A DNA stretch of 64,000 nucleotides from Malus domestica. Its lineage: Eukaryota > Streptophyta > Magnoliopsida > Rosales > Rosaceae. Within the stretch, counting starts at the first letter, position 1. Every line of letters begins with the position of its first letter. Under the pieces are notes generated by a model. It was given only the letters and a program-made list of their open reading frames with translations, was not told the origin of the DNA and did not search any database. The translations under genes were made by a program, and so were the position numbers. The stretch covers positions 31,487,501 to 31,551,500 of the forward strand of contig NC_091661.1 of NCBI RefSeq assembly GCF_042453785.1, given 5' to 3'. Positions 47,143 to 58,650 of this stretch are shown piece after piece.

Positions 47143-49871
47143 TCATGACGTCTCTTCAAGCCTGTATATAGTGATTTCTTGCTGCTTGAAATACCGTCGG
47201 TCCTCTTCATCAACCAGAACAAGATTCAAATAATACTTCACGCTGAATTTGTTATTGATGTTGCGATGTGTTGGTGTGAGTTCATAAGGGCTAAGAAACA
47301 ATCTAATGGGAATTGATTCACCTGAAAAAGGCAAGCATATGAATGTAAACCATTCATCTATGGACAGTTGAAGAATTGCAGCAAGCTTAGACGTTAATCA
47401 TATATAAGAAAGCGGAAGAGTTAAAGAACATACCTCTTACTGGAGCACCATCCATCAACTCAAACTTAGCAAGTGTCTCGGTCTCAACATGAGTATTGGG
47501 CCCCGACCCTGTTGACTCTCGACGCCTGATCTCCAGATCCATATTCTTTATTTTGATTCTTACAAGAAGGAAATATATCTTGCCGATAATAACATCTTTC
47601 AGATGGTACCTGTATATCAAGTATCAACACAAATAATTAACGCCAAATTGTTCTCTTTTGTTTTAACTTTCTCAACATAACATAGTTCTGATTTATTACA
47701 TCCTAGGCACAAAGTTCTCTTTGTACAAACCCGCTCTATACCAGTGAGCTCAGGCTATGGTTATGAAGCAATGAAACTTAGCATTTGAAAAAAAGCCATT
47801 TGTTTCCAGATTTCATCTCATGCATGTAAACCACTAACAATACACACACAACCCTGGTCATGAAATATATTTCAACTTACTTGCTCTTGTTGTACTCAAA
47901 CTCAATGTGCAGACAATCCTCGATTCCCACTTCCATCTGCAAAGGGAACAAAACTATAAGAAAGATCCATTGAGGGAGGACTAACAATGGGCTGGTTGTT
48001 GCATCACACTAGAGAGATGCAACATAAGATGGAATTAAGCTAATGGATGAACAGAAACTTTTTTTTGTTGCAGTACAGATTTGGTACTCACCTTGATGCT
48101 ATTGTTAATAGATGGAGGTGGGGAAAAGTTGCGAACCTGAAGCACAGAACGACATCAATATAAACTGTGAGAATGCTACATGACTAATGATTGTGAATGG
48201 TACTGATGATCACTTATATGTGAAACCCTGTGAGTAGTAATTTGTGAGCAGGTTTTGAAAGCATAGACAATAGAAGGCGAGGAGCACAATGAACAATATT
48301 GCTAAAAAATCCTGATTTCCAAGAAAACGAGAGAAAAGAGAGAGATTACCACAAAATCCTGGTATTCCACTATGCTACTACCATAACCACGACTAATTGT
48401 GACTTTCAGAACATACCTAGGAAGAGCAAATTTACAGTATGTCAGCATGAATTATGAACATGATGTTCACGCAAAATCTAAAAGCTGCCAATAGATATTT
48501 ACTTCAATTAACAAAAAAATAATGAAAATACAAGTAACAATGAACATTTAAGACTTACCTAAGTCTCACATTCACCCCGTTGTAAGTCTCATATGGCATC
48601 TCAACTGTAGAAAACTCAAAAGGATATGTTTTCCTTTCATATATATCTCCAGGAACATCAAGTTCACGAACTGTTAACAAGAGCAACAAGTTTAAAGACA
48701 ATTAAAAGGAACACATTACCTTTTTTTCTTTCTTCAGTAAAATGATAAATAGACAGACTATGATGATGATGGATAAAATATGAAAATTTGGAACATCATA
48801 ATGATTAATCCCTATCTTTCTTTATTTCTAATGTAAAGGGTTGGCAGTTATAAACAAGGAATCAAAATCAGTAGTTTGAAAACTGAGTAGAAACTGTACA
48901 AAGCTAATGAAATGAAGTGAGAGCATACTCACCAAGGGAAGTAAAGTCATAAAAGTTGCCTCTGTCAAAGTACATCTCTGCAACATAAATAAAGTCTATA
49001 AGAGTGCTCGGGTAAGAAATAAAAATCCTAAGAAATGCTATATTTTCACATTAAATCTCCATCAGTCCACATCATACAAATATAACACAGGAAACTAGCA
49101 AGTAGCAACAAAATTAAAATAACAAAACAATACCGATTTGACCGAGGAGCTCAACTTTAACTCCATTGTGTTCGACCTTCTTCCCTTGAATTGGTTCTAT
49201 ATTAATCTGAAATTGACAACAAAGAAAGGAAATATCTCTAAGAGGTGATCTTTATAGTCTAAACTACTCGAAATTGACAACAAAGAAAGGAAATATCTCT
49301 AAGAGGTGATCTTTATAGTCTAAACTACTCGAAATCAATTTCCTAAAGATTTAACCTTTGTGTACTATAATGCTTATCATTCAAAACGATGCAATCAAAC
49401 AATATACCTTCCCAGAAATGTTTTCTTGACTTTGAAAAAGTGGGACCAATACTGCTTGGCCACTTTCCTTCTTTAAGGGGACCTACAGAAACAGACCAGA
49501 GATGAGGGAAAAAAGTTAAGCTGATTTTCCAATCTCGTATAGTTTTGATTTGAAATTTGCATTTAATAAAGCCATGGATAAATGATCTGTTGGAAGTAAC
49601 AAGGAGCACGAGCTATCATCTATAATATGTTCTTTAACGATCCTGAAGGGAAAAATATCTCAACTTATTCATTAAACATGGATTACCTGCTTCCGAGTTT
49701 TGGCATCAGAAAATGTGATTGAAATGTTGCAGGATGGTTTGAATGCTCCAATTAAGTAATTCTGCGACAAATCGGAAGTGTACCAAATTAATACCACGAA
49801 GAATTCCTCACGATTATAACGAGATTGAACAATGACCCCAGCAACCGTAGCTGTTCGTGAAACCTTACCAT
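47143..49871 (-). CDS. VPS26: Vacuolar protein sorting-associated protein 26 (retromer subunit)
   Basis: This encodes the arrestin-fold VPS26 subunit of the retromer core, which recycles vacuolar sorting receptors from endosomes. Eleven coding exons on the minus strand: 49871-49869 (only the ATG), 49761-49687, 49482-49408, 49206-49134, 48977-48933, 48670-48559, 48416-48350, 48136-48092, 47936-47881, 47609-47434 and 47321-47143, giving 301 aa, the usual plant length. The protein begins MNYLIGAFKPSCNISITFSD, has KKVEHNGVKVELLGQIEMYF and DVPGDIYERKTYPFEF, then the conserved KNMDLEIRRRESTG and NKFSVKYYLNLVLVDEEDRR, and ends IYRLEETS. The start codon is the last codon of its exon, spliced to AAT. 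A non-coding 5' exon probably ends near 50455. An exact 61-bp tandem duplication sits next to the acceptor of the fourth coding exon. Confidence 0.93.
49209..49330. repeat. Perfect 61-bp tandem duplication in a VPS26 intron
   Basis: 49209-49269 and 49270-49330 are identical units starting GAAATTGACAACAAAG. The left unit overlaps the minus-strand 3' splice site (CAG at 49209-49207). Confidence 0.95.
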
Positions 49872-51068
49872 GTTGATCGGAATAAAATGCCCAGTTCTTA
49901 ATAGCTCACTCAAGAGACCTGAAAAATTCAATGTGGAAAATTCATGTCTCAATACACATTATAAAGCATTCCCTCTCGCTAATCGTGTATAATTTACCAA
50001 ATACCGAAAGTTTACCTCAATACCCTAAAAATTCACCTAGAATAAGTTTTAAAACTAATAGTAGTCACTTAAGATACACATAGCTTGCACTTACAAACGT
50101 GCAAAATTTATCTGTTTATGCCCAAAAAACATTGTTCTAAGCTCGTTAACCACAATTTACCTACTTAATCCCACAATTTAAAATGCTAGAAACCCAATGC
50201 ACGAATCGTAACCAAAAAACGGCTAAAATGCACAACCATCCCCCATTTCCAAGCTCAAAATTTGTGCCCTAATTCTCACAGATAAAAATGATTTCCCAAT
50301 TCAACTGCATGGATACCTAATCGGCTCTAAATAGGCATAAAATGGGGAACAATTGAGCAAATTCAATCGATGATCAGCTTCAATCAGAGAAAAGTTGCAA
50401 ATTTACAGGAAAGATTTTGAATACGGAGTCGGAGATTTATGAATTTCACGTACCTTATGACGACGTAGTGAGAGATCGGCGAGCGCTGCGAATTGGGAAT
50501 TTAGGGCTGACGGAGAAGAAGAGCGAAACTACTCCTTGATCGACAGTTGGGAACAAGACTCAAAAGTGTATTGTTTCCTTCTTCAAGCCGTCCTCGTTCT
50601 CACGTGCGACCACGTGACCGAAACTTCGATTTTCCTTTTTTTTTTCTTTTTTTTTTTTAAACTTTTTTGTTTGGAGGCAAGGCTTGAAATATTTTGATTT
50701 TCTTTATGAAGCTGAACCAAACTAATGGGATGTACTTACTTACAGATCCACGTATGGAGTTTTCTTCGAACCTTCTGGATCAAATAATTTTAAACTGTTT
50801 ACATAAATTGCGCAACTCAAAGTAAATTTCTCACCCACACAATCGTGTTGTTCCTTACCCTTCCCATTACGGATGGGTTCAAAAAATTGTAAACCGAACC
50901 GAACGAAAAAATCGAACCGAATTGAAAAAGAAACCAAACCGAATTATTTTGGTTCGATTTCAATTTCAATGGTCTAGAAACCGAACCGAATCGAATTAAT
51001 TAAATTAATATTTTTTTTTTAAATTTAATTATCTGTTTTGGATATTATTTTCTAAACCCAATTTGTAA
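49872..51068. other. VPS26 5' region and an AACCGAACC-rich repeat
   Basis: 49872-50560 holds the VPS26 5' UTR, its leader intron and promoter; a minus-strand GTACGTG donor lies near 50454. From about 50880 to 51000 the sequence is rich in AACCGAACCGAA and GGTTCG, and the same phrases reappear at 53209-53262, so a host repeat appears to be interrupted by the segment at 51069-53036. Confidence 0.5.
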
Positions 51069-53036
51069 TGACACACCCCAACCCAGAATATCCACTAGGA
51101 CTCCGAATCGAGTTGCGCTGGTCGACACCTAGAAAGTGACGATGCCATAAAGTGTGATGATGTGGAAAAATATGAATAAATTTAAACCTAAGAGTGCATA
51201 AATACCAGAGTGCGTTGGTGAGCGGGAATGAACCCATTTCACACGTGACGTTAGAGCATAAGTCAGTACAGTATAGTGAATTAAAAATCATACCCTCGAA
51301 AGAATCTCCAATACTAAGAATCGCCACGAATCTTCGGCGATAAGAAAACTCAGCTAATAAAACCTGGAAGGTGAAAACAAAACAAGGGTGAGTGGCCTTA
51401 TAAATAAAATTTTAATAGAAACCATATAAAACATTATAACCCATCGCTGCAATACCTGTATAGTTTCCAGAAAAATCATACCACGTTTCAATGTGAAATC
51501 AAAAGTATATCAACAGTAAATCCATAAATATACCACATCACAACATCTCATCAGCAATATCAATAATCATGTGATTAATAACCTATATCTCATCAATCAA
51601 CGCTAACACATAAGTCGGAGTCACCTATAGTGACATATACGATAAAATACATAATTTACATAAAATGCATCCCTACGTAATTCAATTCGAAAGATCTGCA
51701 TCACGGATTTCCAATCTGTTGCTTCCAAAGATCCACATTATACTTCTAGAACAACATCCTAAGGTTTCATTATGATCCAACGGTCGGATCTCCACCAATT
51801 GCCAAAACCAAATGGCAGTCAACATTTTAATTTATAAACTTACAAATCCAATTCGGGAAATCCGTACGTCGGATTTCTTATTCGTAAGTTTATATGGTCC
51901 TCAAATATTATGTCCTACAACATATTAAAGTTTGGTGACAATCCAACAGTCGGATCGTCGATTCATATCTTTACCAAGTAACGTATCCTAATGAGTTTAG
52001 GTCCAAATGATCAACCTACGATATATAATTGCCAAAACTGAACTCAAGACATCAAATTTAGCCTAAGGATAACATCGACGATCCCCTGGCCACGCGCCGC
52101 CGTGGGTGGCAGTTGGCCGCCCCGATTTGCTGGAAAATTCAACTATTTTTTTTAAATTACCAAAATTTACAGGAATGAAGATCTCAATGAGTATAGTAAC
52201 TTTCATACCTATGGCCAAGCCGAATTTGACCGGAAATGCTCCAATTTCGCTAAAACCCGTCAAAAAACCCTATAATGGGTGTTCGTCAATTCATCCTCAA
52301 ATCAACTCCGACGCTCCAACAAATGCTTGGGACTTGTTCCCATGTCCAAGAGGAGTTGTTTGATAGTGTGGATCGAGGGTAAACATTTCAAAAAATGGTG
52401 GATTTCTAACTAAGGGTCTTTGGCCCCGAGGGTTGTTCTTTGTGGAAATCAAGATGAAACTTCGTTGATTAAAGCTATAATTGGATGCTGGGATACTATG
52501 GTGATGTTTAGGAGTTGTGGGAGGTCTCAATTCGCTGGAAATTGATGGAAAGGCGACGAGAACCCTCTCACGATCCTACGTAGGGGATCTATGATCCCAT
52601 GCCCCACTTCTCTCTCCCTTCCCCTCCTTTCTTCTTCTTCTGATTGGTCTCTCCCTTTTTCTCTTCCCTTCCTCTCCTACTAGTCCGTCCCTCTCTTCTT
52701 TGATTTGGGCAGCCAATACTCCTTCTTTTTTTTTCCTTGTCCCCCCGTTTCTTCTTCCCCATTCTCTCCTTTATTACCAAAGATAATCTTAAAATAATAT
52801 AATAGAACTTATGAAAATATATAAAATAATAATTGGTTATATCATTACTCCAAAACCGCTTCTGCTTGCGCTTACGCGCCCATATTGTCGAGTATTTCAG
52901 GAATACGCTAACGGAATATTTCATATGTCTCACTATATGTTGGTCAACGAAAGCCAAAAACCTTCATCTTTAGGGCATTTCTGTAAATTCACACTTTTAA
53001 AATTCATAAAATAGTAAAATTAGGGACTTGCTGTCA
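51069..53036 (-). mobile_element. Probable large solo LTR (Ty3/gypsy-like)
   Basis: The segment begins TGACACACCCC and ends CTTGCTGTCA, so TG...CA holds on both strands. It has no coding capacity but includes repeated phrases of the type 'caacggtcggat', common in long plant LTRs. TGTAA lies just left and 2 bp right of the proposed ends, suggesting a target duplication with a slightly misplaced border. Flanking AACCGAACC-rich sequence on both sides supports insertion into an older repeat. Confidence 0.45.
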
Positions 53037-53265
53037 CTTGTAAGCCTACATGTGCTAAAGCTCAATGTGTTGCCAAACTTTAAGCAAAAAATATTTTTAA
53101 AAAAGCCATTAGAAACTCTAAACCCTAACATATTATTTTTTCCCCTTCTTTTCTTTCACCCTAGTTGGAAAGCTTATGTTATGATTGTGTTGGAGATGTT
53201 AAAATTTTAGATTTCAATGAACCGAAATCGAAACCGAACCGATTTGAACCGAACCCAGCCCTACT

Positions 53266-53923
53266 TGTCACATCCCAGCATAGGCCCCCACCACATCCCG
53301 AGCTCGACTCTGACGTAGCACGATATTGTCCGTTTTGGGCCCCGACCACGCCCTCATGGTTTTGTTTTTTGGAATTCACACGAGAACTTCCCTGTGTGTC
53401 ACCCATCATGGGATTGCTCTCACGCGAACTCGCTTAACTTCGGAGTTTCGATGAAACTTGAAGTTAGTGAGCTCTCAAAATGCCTCATCCTAGGTATAGA
53501 TAGGAATATACATATAAGGCTTACATGATCCATTCCCCTAGGCGATGTGGGATGTTACAATCCACCCCTCTTAGGGCCCGATGTCCTAGTCGGCACATTT
53601 CCGACTAGGGATTGGCTCTGATACCAAATTGTCACATCTTGGCCCAGGCCCCCACCACATCCTGGGCTCGACTCTGTCGTAGCACGATATTGTCCACTTT
53701 GGGTCCCGACCATGCTCTCACGGTTTTGTTTATGGGAACTCACACGAGAACTTCCTGGTGGGTCATCCATCATGAGATTGCTCTCGTGCGAACTCGCTTA
53801 ACTTCGTAGTTCCAATGGAACCCGAAGCCAGTGAGCTCCCAAAAGGCCTCGTGCTAAGTAGATATGAGAATATACATGTAAGACTTACATGATCAATTCT
53901 CCTGAAATATGTGGAATGTTACA
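53266..53923 (-). mobile_element. Cassandra TRIM retroelement (5S-rRNA-like LTRs), complete
   Basis: Two LTRs of 294 bp each (53266-53559 and 53630-53923) flank a 70-bp interior. On the minus strand each LTR starts TGTAACATTCC/TGTAACATCCC and ends GGGATGTGACA/AAGATGTGACA. After the right-hand (5') LTR comes TTGGTATCAGAGCC, the initiator-tRNA-Met primer-binding site; before the left (3') LTR comes a purine tract AAGAGGGGTGGA. Each LTR contains a 5S-rRNA-like stretch with AAGTTAAGCGAGTTCGC and a GGGTGA box. The LTRs differ at many positions, so the insertion is old. The 5-bp flanks CTACT and CACTT do not match well. Confidence 0.92.
53386..53470 (-). other. 5S rRNA-like promoter segment in the Cassandra 3' LTR
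   Basis: On the minus strand the order is TTTCATCGAAACTCCGAAG, TTAAGCGAGTTCGCGTGAG, AGCAATCCCATGATGGGTGA. These correspond to the A box, intermediate element and C box of 5S rRNA internal promoters. It is a retroelement part, not a functional 5S gene. The second LTR has the same segment at about 53748-53832. Confidence 0.85.
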
Positions 53924-55008
53924 CACTTCCCATCTCTCTCGTCTTAGAAAGCCTCCATGAAATATTTGCTTTCCCAATATATTGAGAACTCTAAATTTGC
54001 TTAGAAGAAAAAAGATTGATGAGCAGAGGCCTGAAGCTTCATGTCTTGTCGATTACTTCAATATAATAACATATAAATGTAACGGAAAAGAAATCAAAGG
54101 CTTCGTGGTCTGTTTTAACTTTCGGATAAGTTTTCATTTGATTAAAAAAATCTTACAGTTTGTGGAAACTTTCAAATTGCTTGGAAGATAGCCGATTACA
54201 AATAAAAAACTCGTCTTATTATCAGTTACATACAATTTATGTTTATCTCTTTCGTCGCATGATTAGTTCCGTAACAAAAACTCTGAATATACAACTACCA
54301 AACTTTAGCATTCACCCTTAAGGAAAACCTCACTTAACAAAAGACATAAATCCGATTTGTCAAAATAGTAAGGCGCATTAAAATTAAGGGTCATTGTCCA
54401 TAAAACGGGTCAACAACACGAGCTTAACCAAGTCAAATCGAAATTTTCACGTAGATTTCCTCATTGTCCAAAAAGTTATTAAATTTAAGCTTTGAATTAA
54501 GAAAACAATATTATAGTTAAAAAAAAAATTGAATTCATCGTCCTAATGTTATTTTACAAGAATAATATTTGACTACTTAAAGAATGAGTTGAGGTTCTTA
54601 CTCAAAATTGTTTGTTGTCAATTCATAAAAATTCGTATTTATAATGAAAGCGCTCATAGTATAAATCCCTTTACAAAGATCGTTTATGCAAAAATCAATA
54701 AAAATTAAAGTCGTTTAGTCATTAAATTGTATAAAAATAGATCAATAAAATTAGTAAAAGCATTATGAATCGTCAATTTATTGGATAGAATAGATTGACT
54801 ATAAAGAGACTTAGTTTTAATTCATTTTACAGGAATAACCTTTATAATGTGATTTATAATATAAACGGCAATAAACACAAAATTCTGTGATTCAAACACG
54901 ATGAATTTTGAGAGTTCTTCGTTCATTTTACAATGGGACTAAATAATTGAATTTCAAAAAATATATAAACACTATGAAATTACAAATTCACCCTTTCATG
55001 CCATGAAA
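53924..55008. other. Intergenic with a dispersed repeat
   Basis: No gene. The part from 54560 to about 54930 recurs at 58291-58650 (listed separately). Confidence 0.6.
54560..54930. repeat. Dispersed repeat of about 350 bp, copy 1
   Basis: It shares 'aataatatttg.ctact.aaagaatgagt', 'actcaaa.ttgtttgttg', 'tacaaagatcgt' and 'atagattgact' in the same order and orientation with 58291-58650, 3.73 kb away. Ends are undefined and I do not know the family. Confidence 0.75.
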
Positions 55009-56448
55009 TTACAAATTCACCGAACTCGAATCCAGCGGCGGCTCTTCCTTCCTCCGACTCCCCATTCTCAAAAGACCGTACAATTTCCTGAACTCCCTCA
55101 CCGTGTGAACACTTTCCCGGCAAAAAACGGCGCTGGGTTCGCCCGACTCGTCGACGGACCGACCCGACGAACTATTGGACAACGTTTGCCCCACTTTGTT
55201 CGCTCCCTTCATACTATCCACATTCGTCTGCAACGCCGAGATAACCGACTTCAAAGCCCGACTCGGCGAGCTCCGATTCGAAATCATAATCTCGCCTATC
55301 TCCGCCGGGCTAAGACTCGCTCCGCTGTGGAAAATCTCCTCCACCTGCGGGAACAGCTTGTGTTCCTTGAGCCCGAGGTAAGTGCTGGCCAAGCTCTTGA
55401 AAGCGAAAAAATCGCAGAGTGGAAAATGGATGTGGACATCAACCCGACCCGGCCTCAAAACCAACTGGTCCACCTGATCCTTACCGTTCATCGTGAAAAC
55501 CAAGACGCGCTCCTCACCGCACGATGACACTATCCCGTCCATAAAATTCAACAGCCCGGACAAGCTCACAGCCGTGGATTTCTCCGTCAAGAAACGGTCC
55601 AGATCCTCCACCACGATCAGCGACTTCGGCGTCGTTTGGAGGAGAAGCATTTTCAAATCGGAGTCGTCGGTGACCTTGGACATGTCGACGTCGTACACGT
55701 CGTAGCTCAAGAACCTCGCCATGGCGGCGACGAAGCTGGTTTTTCCGGTGCCGGAGGGGCCGTAGAGCAAAAAGCTCCGCTTCCAAACTCGGCCTAGTCG
55801 GTGATAATACTGCTTCGATTTCGAGAAATTCTCAAGATCGGACCGGACTTTATTCTTCAGCTCGGCGTCCATCACGACGGTGTCGAAGGTGGCGGGGTGC
55901 GTGAACGGTACCGATCGCCACCGTTCGTTTTCACGGGAGAGGTTCATGTAGAGCTTGATATCTCTGTTCCGCTGCTCGATTTCATCGGCGACGGTAAGAA
56001 TGTGCTGGAAGTACTGGCGGAACACGCGGCGCTTGTCGGACCGGTTGATTTTCAAAACGAAGGACCGGATTCCGTCGGACTGGGATTTCTGAATAGTCCA
56101 AGAGAGCTTGGCGCTGAGGAAGGTGTCGTGGACGGCGGAGTTGTTTGCGTCGTGCCGGAAGACGATGTCGTTGGATTTGGCGCCGGTGAAGAGGTTGGTG
56201 AAGTCAGAATCCTCGATGGAAGGGAGGGAGTCGAGGTAGACGGAGATTTTGCCGTAGAGCTGGTTCTCTTGGAAGTGCTCGTTGAACTGCGGGATTTTGT
56301 AAAACTGGTAGACTCTGAACCGGTCCGCCAAGGATTCCCATAATTTTGTTAATTTGTGAACCAGAGATGTTTTGGACATGAACCGGAGAACCAGAACCAA
56401 AGAAACAGCAAAGAGCAAGAAATAGAAAAATGCCATGAATCCGCCCAT
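55009..56448 (-). CDS. AAA-ATPase, BCS1-like (At2g46620 type), intronless
   Basis: A single 479-aa frame encodes a plant AAA-ATPase of the BCS1-related, ASD/AATP1 group. It starts MGGFMAFFYFLLFAVSLVLV, giving an N-terminal membrane anchor at about residues 5-22. An AAA-ATPase N-terminal region with VFRHDANNSAVHDTF and KINRSDKRRVFRQYFQHIL follows. The AAA domain has Walker A GPSGTGKT (230-237), Walker B SLIVVEDLD (276-284) and the arginine-rich LRPGRVDVHIHFP (331-343). The C-terminal part ends in a basic SRRKEEPPL region. The lack of introns is usual for this subfamily. Cellular role is unknown; members are ER or mitochondrial membrane ATPases. A GC-rich coding bias separates it from the AT-rich surroundings. 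I see no breaks. Confidence 0.92.
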   Translation of the reverse strand: MGGFMAFFYFLLFAVSLVLVLRFMSKTSLVHKLTKLWESLADRFRVYQFYKIPQFNEHFQENQLYGKISVYLDSLPSIEDSDFTNLFTGAKSNDIVFRHDANNSAVHDTFLSAKLSWTIQKSQSDGIRSFVLKINRSDKRRVFRQYFQHILTVADEIEQRNRDIKLYMNLSRENERWRSVPFTHPATFDTVVMDAELKNKVRSDLENFSKSKQYYHRLGRVWKRSFLLYGPSGTGKTSFVAAMARFLSYDVYDVDMSKVTDDSDLKMLLLQTTPKSLIVVEDLDRFLTEKSTAVSLSGLLNFMDGIVSSCGEERVLVFTMNGKDQVDQLVLRPGRVDVHIHFPLCDFFAFKSLASTYLGLKEHKLFPQVEEIFHSGASLSPAEIGEIMISNRSSPSRALKSVISALQTNVDSMKGANKVGQTLSNSSSGRSVDESGEPSAVFCRESVHTVREFRKLYGLLRMGSRRKEEPPLDSSSVNL

Positions 56449-58290
56449 GATAAACGAACAATTAACCCGAAACCGAGCTAGCTAGCCCACCACGGTAAGG
56501 ATTGTAGCACCCGACGTGCTAGCGGTACTTGTTGAAGAATTTTCGATGCTTAAGTTAGTTACGTATAGAGTAATTAAACAAATTGACGGAGATTCTAGCT
56601 TAGATTTTGCGTTGCTAAAAACGCAATGACTTTGTGGACGAAGGTGGATGGTATGTTACTAACTAAAGAGCCTCCGATGCTCAAATCAGCTGAATTCAAG
56701 GCTAAATTTGGGGTCGCTAAAATTTGTTCCTCGTGATATTGGGTTGAACATGATTTGATGAAATCAAAGAGAGATAGAGGAGTGGAGGTGATGGGTGGAG
56801 ATTGAGAATAATGTTTGGAGGAGGAATTTAATGGGTTTGGGTTGGGGGAATAATGTATGGAGATGGCTTGAGCCGGCAAATTAATGTTGGGTGAGTTGGG
56901 TCAATAAAAAGAGCAACAATGGGCGTGTACGTAAGAGAGAGTAGGGGAAGAAATTTGGATTGTATTGTTCTTCTTTGGCTGTGAAACGATGACCAACGAC
57001 TAGGAAAGGGATCCTCTCCGGATTCTTTTCATCAAGTTCATCCATTCGAATTATTAAAATTTGATCTAACGGCTACAAGCAAGAAGCCTCTTTAAAAATT
57101 ATAATAACTTTAACTGTTGAATTAAATTTCAATGATTCGAATAAGTGAACTTAGTGTACTTAGTCCCAATGACTAAGGGGCTCATTCTTTCTAATATTTT
57201 ATTTAATTATTTCAGAAGACTATTCACATGTGCCCCCATTTTATTCAATTCCATTAAATTGACCAAACCCAACCAATTTATTGGCCCTTGATTTTTGACA
57301 AACGGCGCTGGATTTTAATGGAATCTTTTTGTTCTTTTTAAAATTGATTGAAAGCAGTTTTTCACAAGTTTTTTTTTGTCTGAAAGAATAAATTGTTTTT
57401 TTTTTTTTTTCAGAATTCACTTATTATTTTACTAAAGATTCATTCCTATCAAAATACTTTCAGCCATTTTAAAAATATTTCTAGACGAGGTCTTAGTTTT
57501 TTTTATTTTTCACTTCCATACCATTTCACAATTTTTTCTATTACACCCTTACACTGAGAACAATTTTAAAATATGTGATCATTTTTAATTGATTTGAAAT
57601 AATGTTACAATGACGTGAATTAAGTATTGGGCTCGGGTGGTGTTGCTAATGACCTTAGAAATGGTCAAGACTCAAGACATATTTAAAACACATGACAATG
57701 CATTGTCATGCTGACAAATCTACAAGATTATGCTCACGGGTCGTGCATTAGGTATAGATAGTGACGAAATATATTGAACTAATCCGCTCAATTAGTGCTA
57801 CTAACACCGCAAATCATAATCAAGGCATAATTAAAACACATAATATACGTAATTAACTTGAAATACTGCAACACTATGTATTCTCTCCGGTCGCGGATTA
57901 GGACTAGTAACCGGGGGAATAGAATAGTCAGAGCGAGCAGGCACACAGTGAGATGCTGTGGAGCCTTTTGATGAATCTGCTCGTTATAGTCGTGACTTTA
58001 TATACATGAAAAAGGAAACCATCGGAAAAGAAAACACACACATTATTGCAAGCTTGATTAGTGTATGTATGACTTTACTTGAACCAGCTGCTGCATGCTG
58101 ATGTAAAACTGACCTTTCATGGCTTTCTTTTTCGTAGGGCGACTTGCGTGAAAAGTGTATTCACCGTTACTGTAGTGTTTCAGTTTAATAATGTGCTGTT
58201 ATGTATAGGAAAACTTATATGTCATTATTGGACGGGCTTCCGTAATGACAGGGAAGTTGTTCCATGTAAATACTTCTTCCTCTCGCGTGT
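56449..58290. other. Upstream region of the AAA-ATPase and intergenic
   Basis: No gene is supported. 57008-57172 (starting GGGATCCTCTCCGGATTC) looks like a decayed relative of the MULE-type MITE at 26838, sharing 'aaatttgatctaacggctaca' and 'aaatttcaatgattcg' phrases. The rest is AT-rich. Confidence 0.45.
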
Positions 58291-58650
58291 GAATAATATT
58301 TGGCTACTCAAAGAATGAGTAGAAGTTCCTACTCAAAGTTGTTTGTTGCTGTTTCACAGAACTTCGTGTTTATGATCAAAACCGTTTACATATAAATCAC
58401 TCTACAAAGATCGTCTCTACAAAAAATCGTTTAGCCATAGAACTATATAAACACAGATGAATAAATTTAGTAAAAACATTACAAACCGTCTATGTATTTG
58501 CTACAATAGATTGACTAGATGACCTTCATTTTTTGCAGAGCTGATATTTATAGAGTAATTTATAATACGAACTGTTCTAATTATAAACACAATACACTAT
58601 AATTCGAACATAAAAATTTTAAATAAAAATTCTTTCTCAATCTTGAGTAG
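58291..58650. repeat. Dispersed repeat of about 350 bp, copy 2
   Basis: Direct repeat of 54560-54930, roughly 75-80 percent alike by eye. Confidence 0.75.

Noticed and set aside
53386..53832. 5S rRNA genes
   Set aside because: The 5S-like segments lie inside the two LTRs of a Cassandra element and are diverged, so they are promoter-like parts, not genes.
55801..56343. 180-residue plus-strand frame
   Set aside because: It is antisense to the intact AAA-ATPase and reflects its GC-rich third positions.
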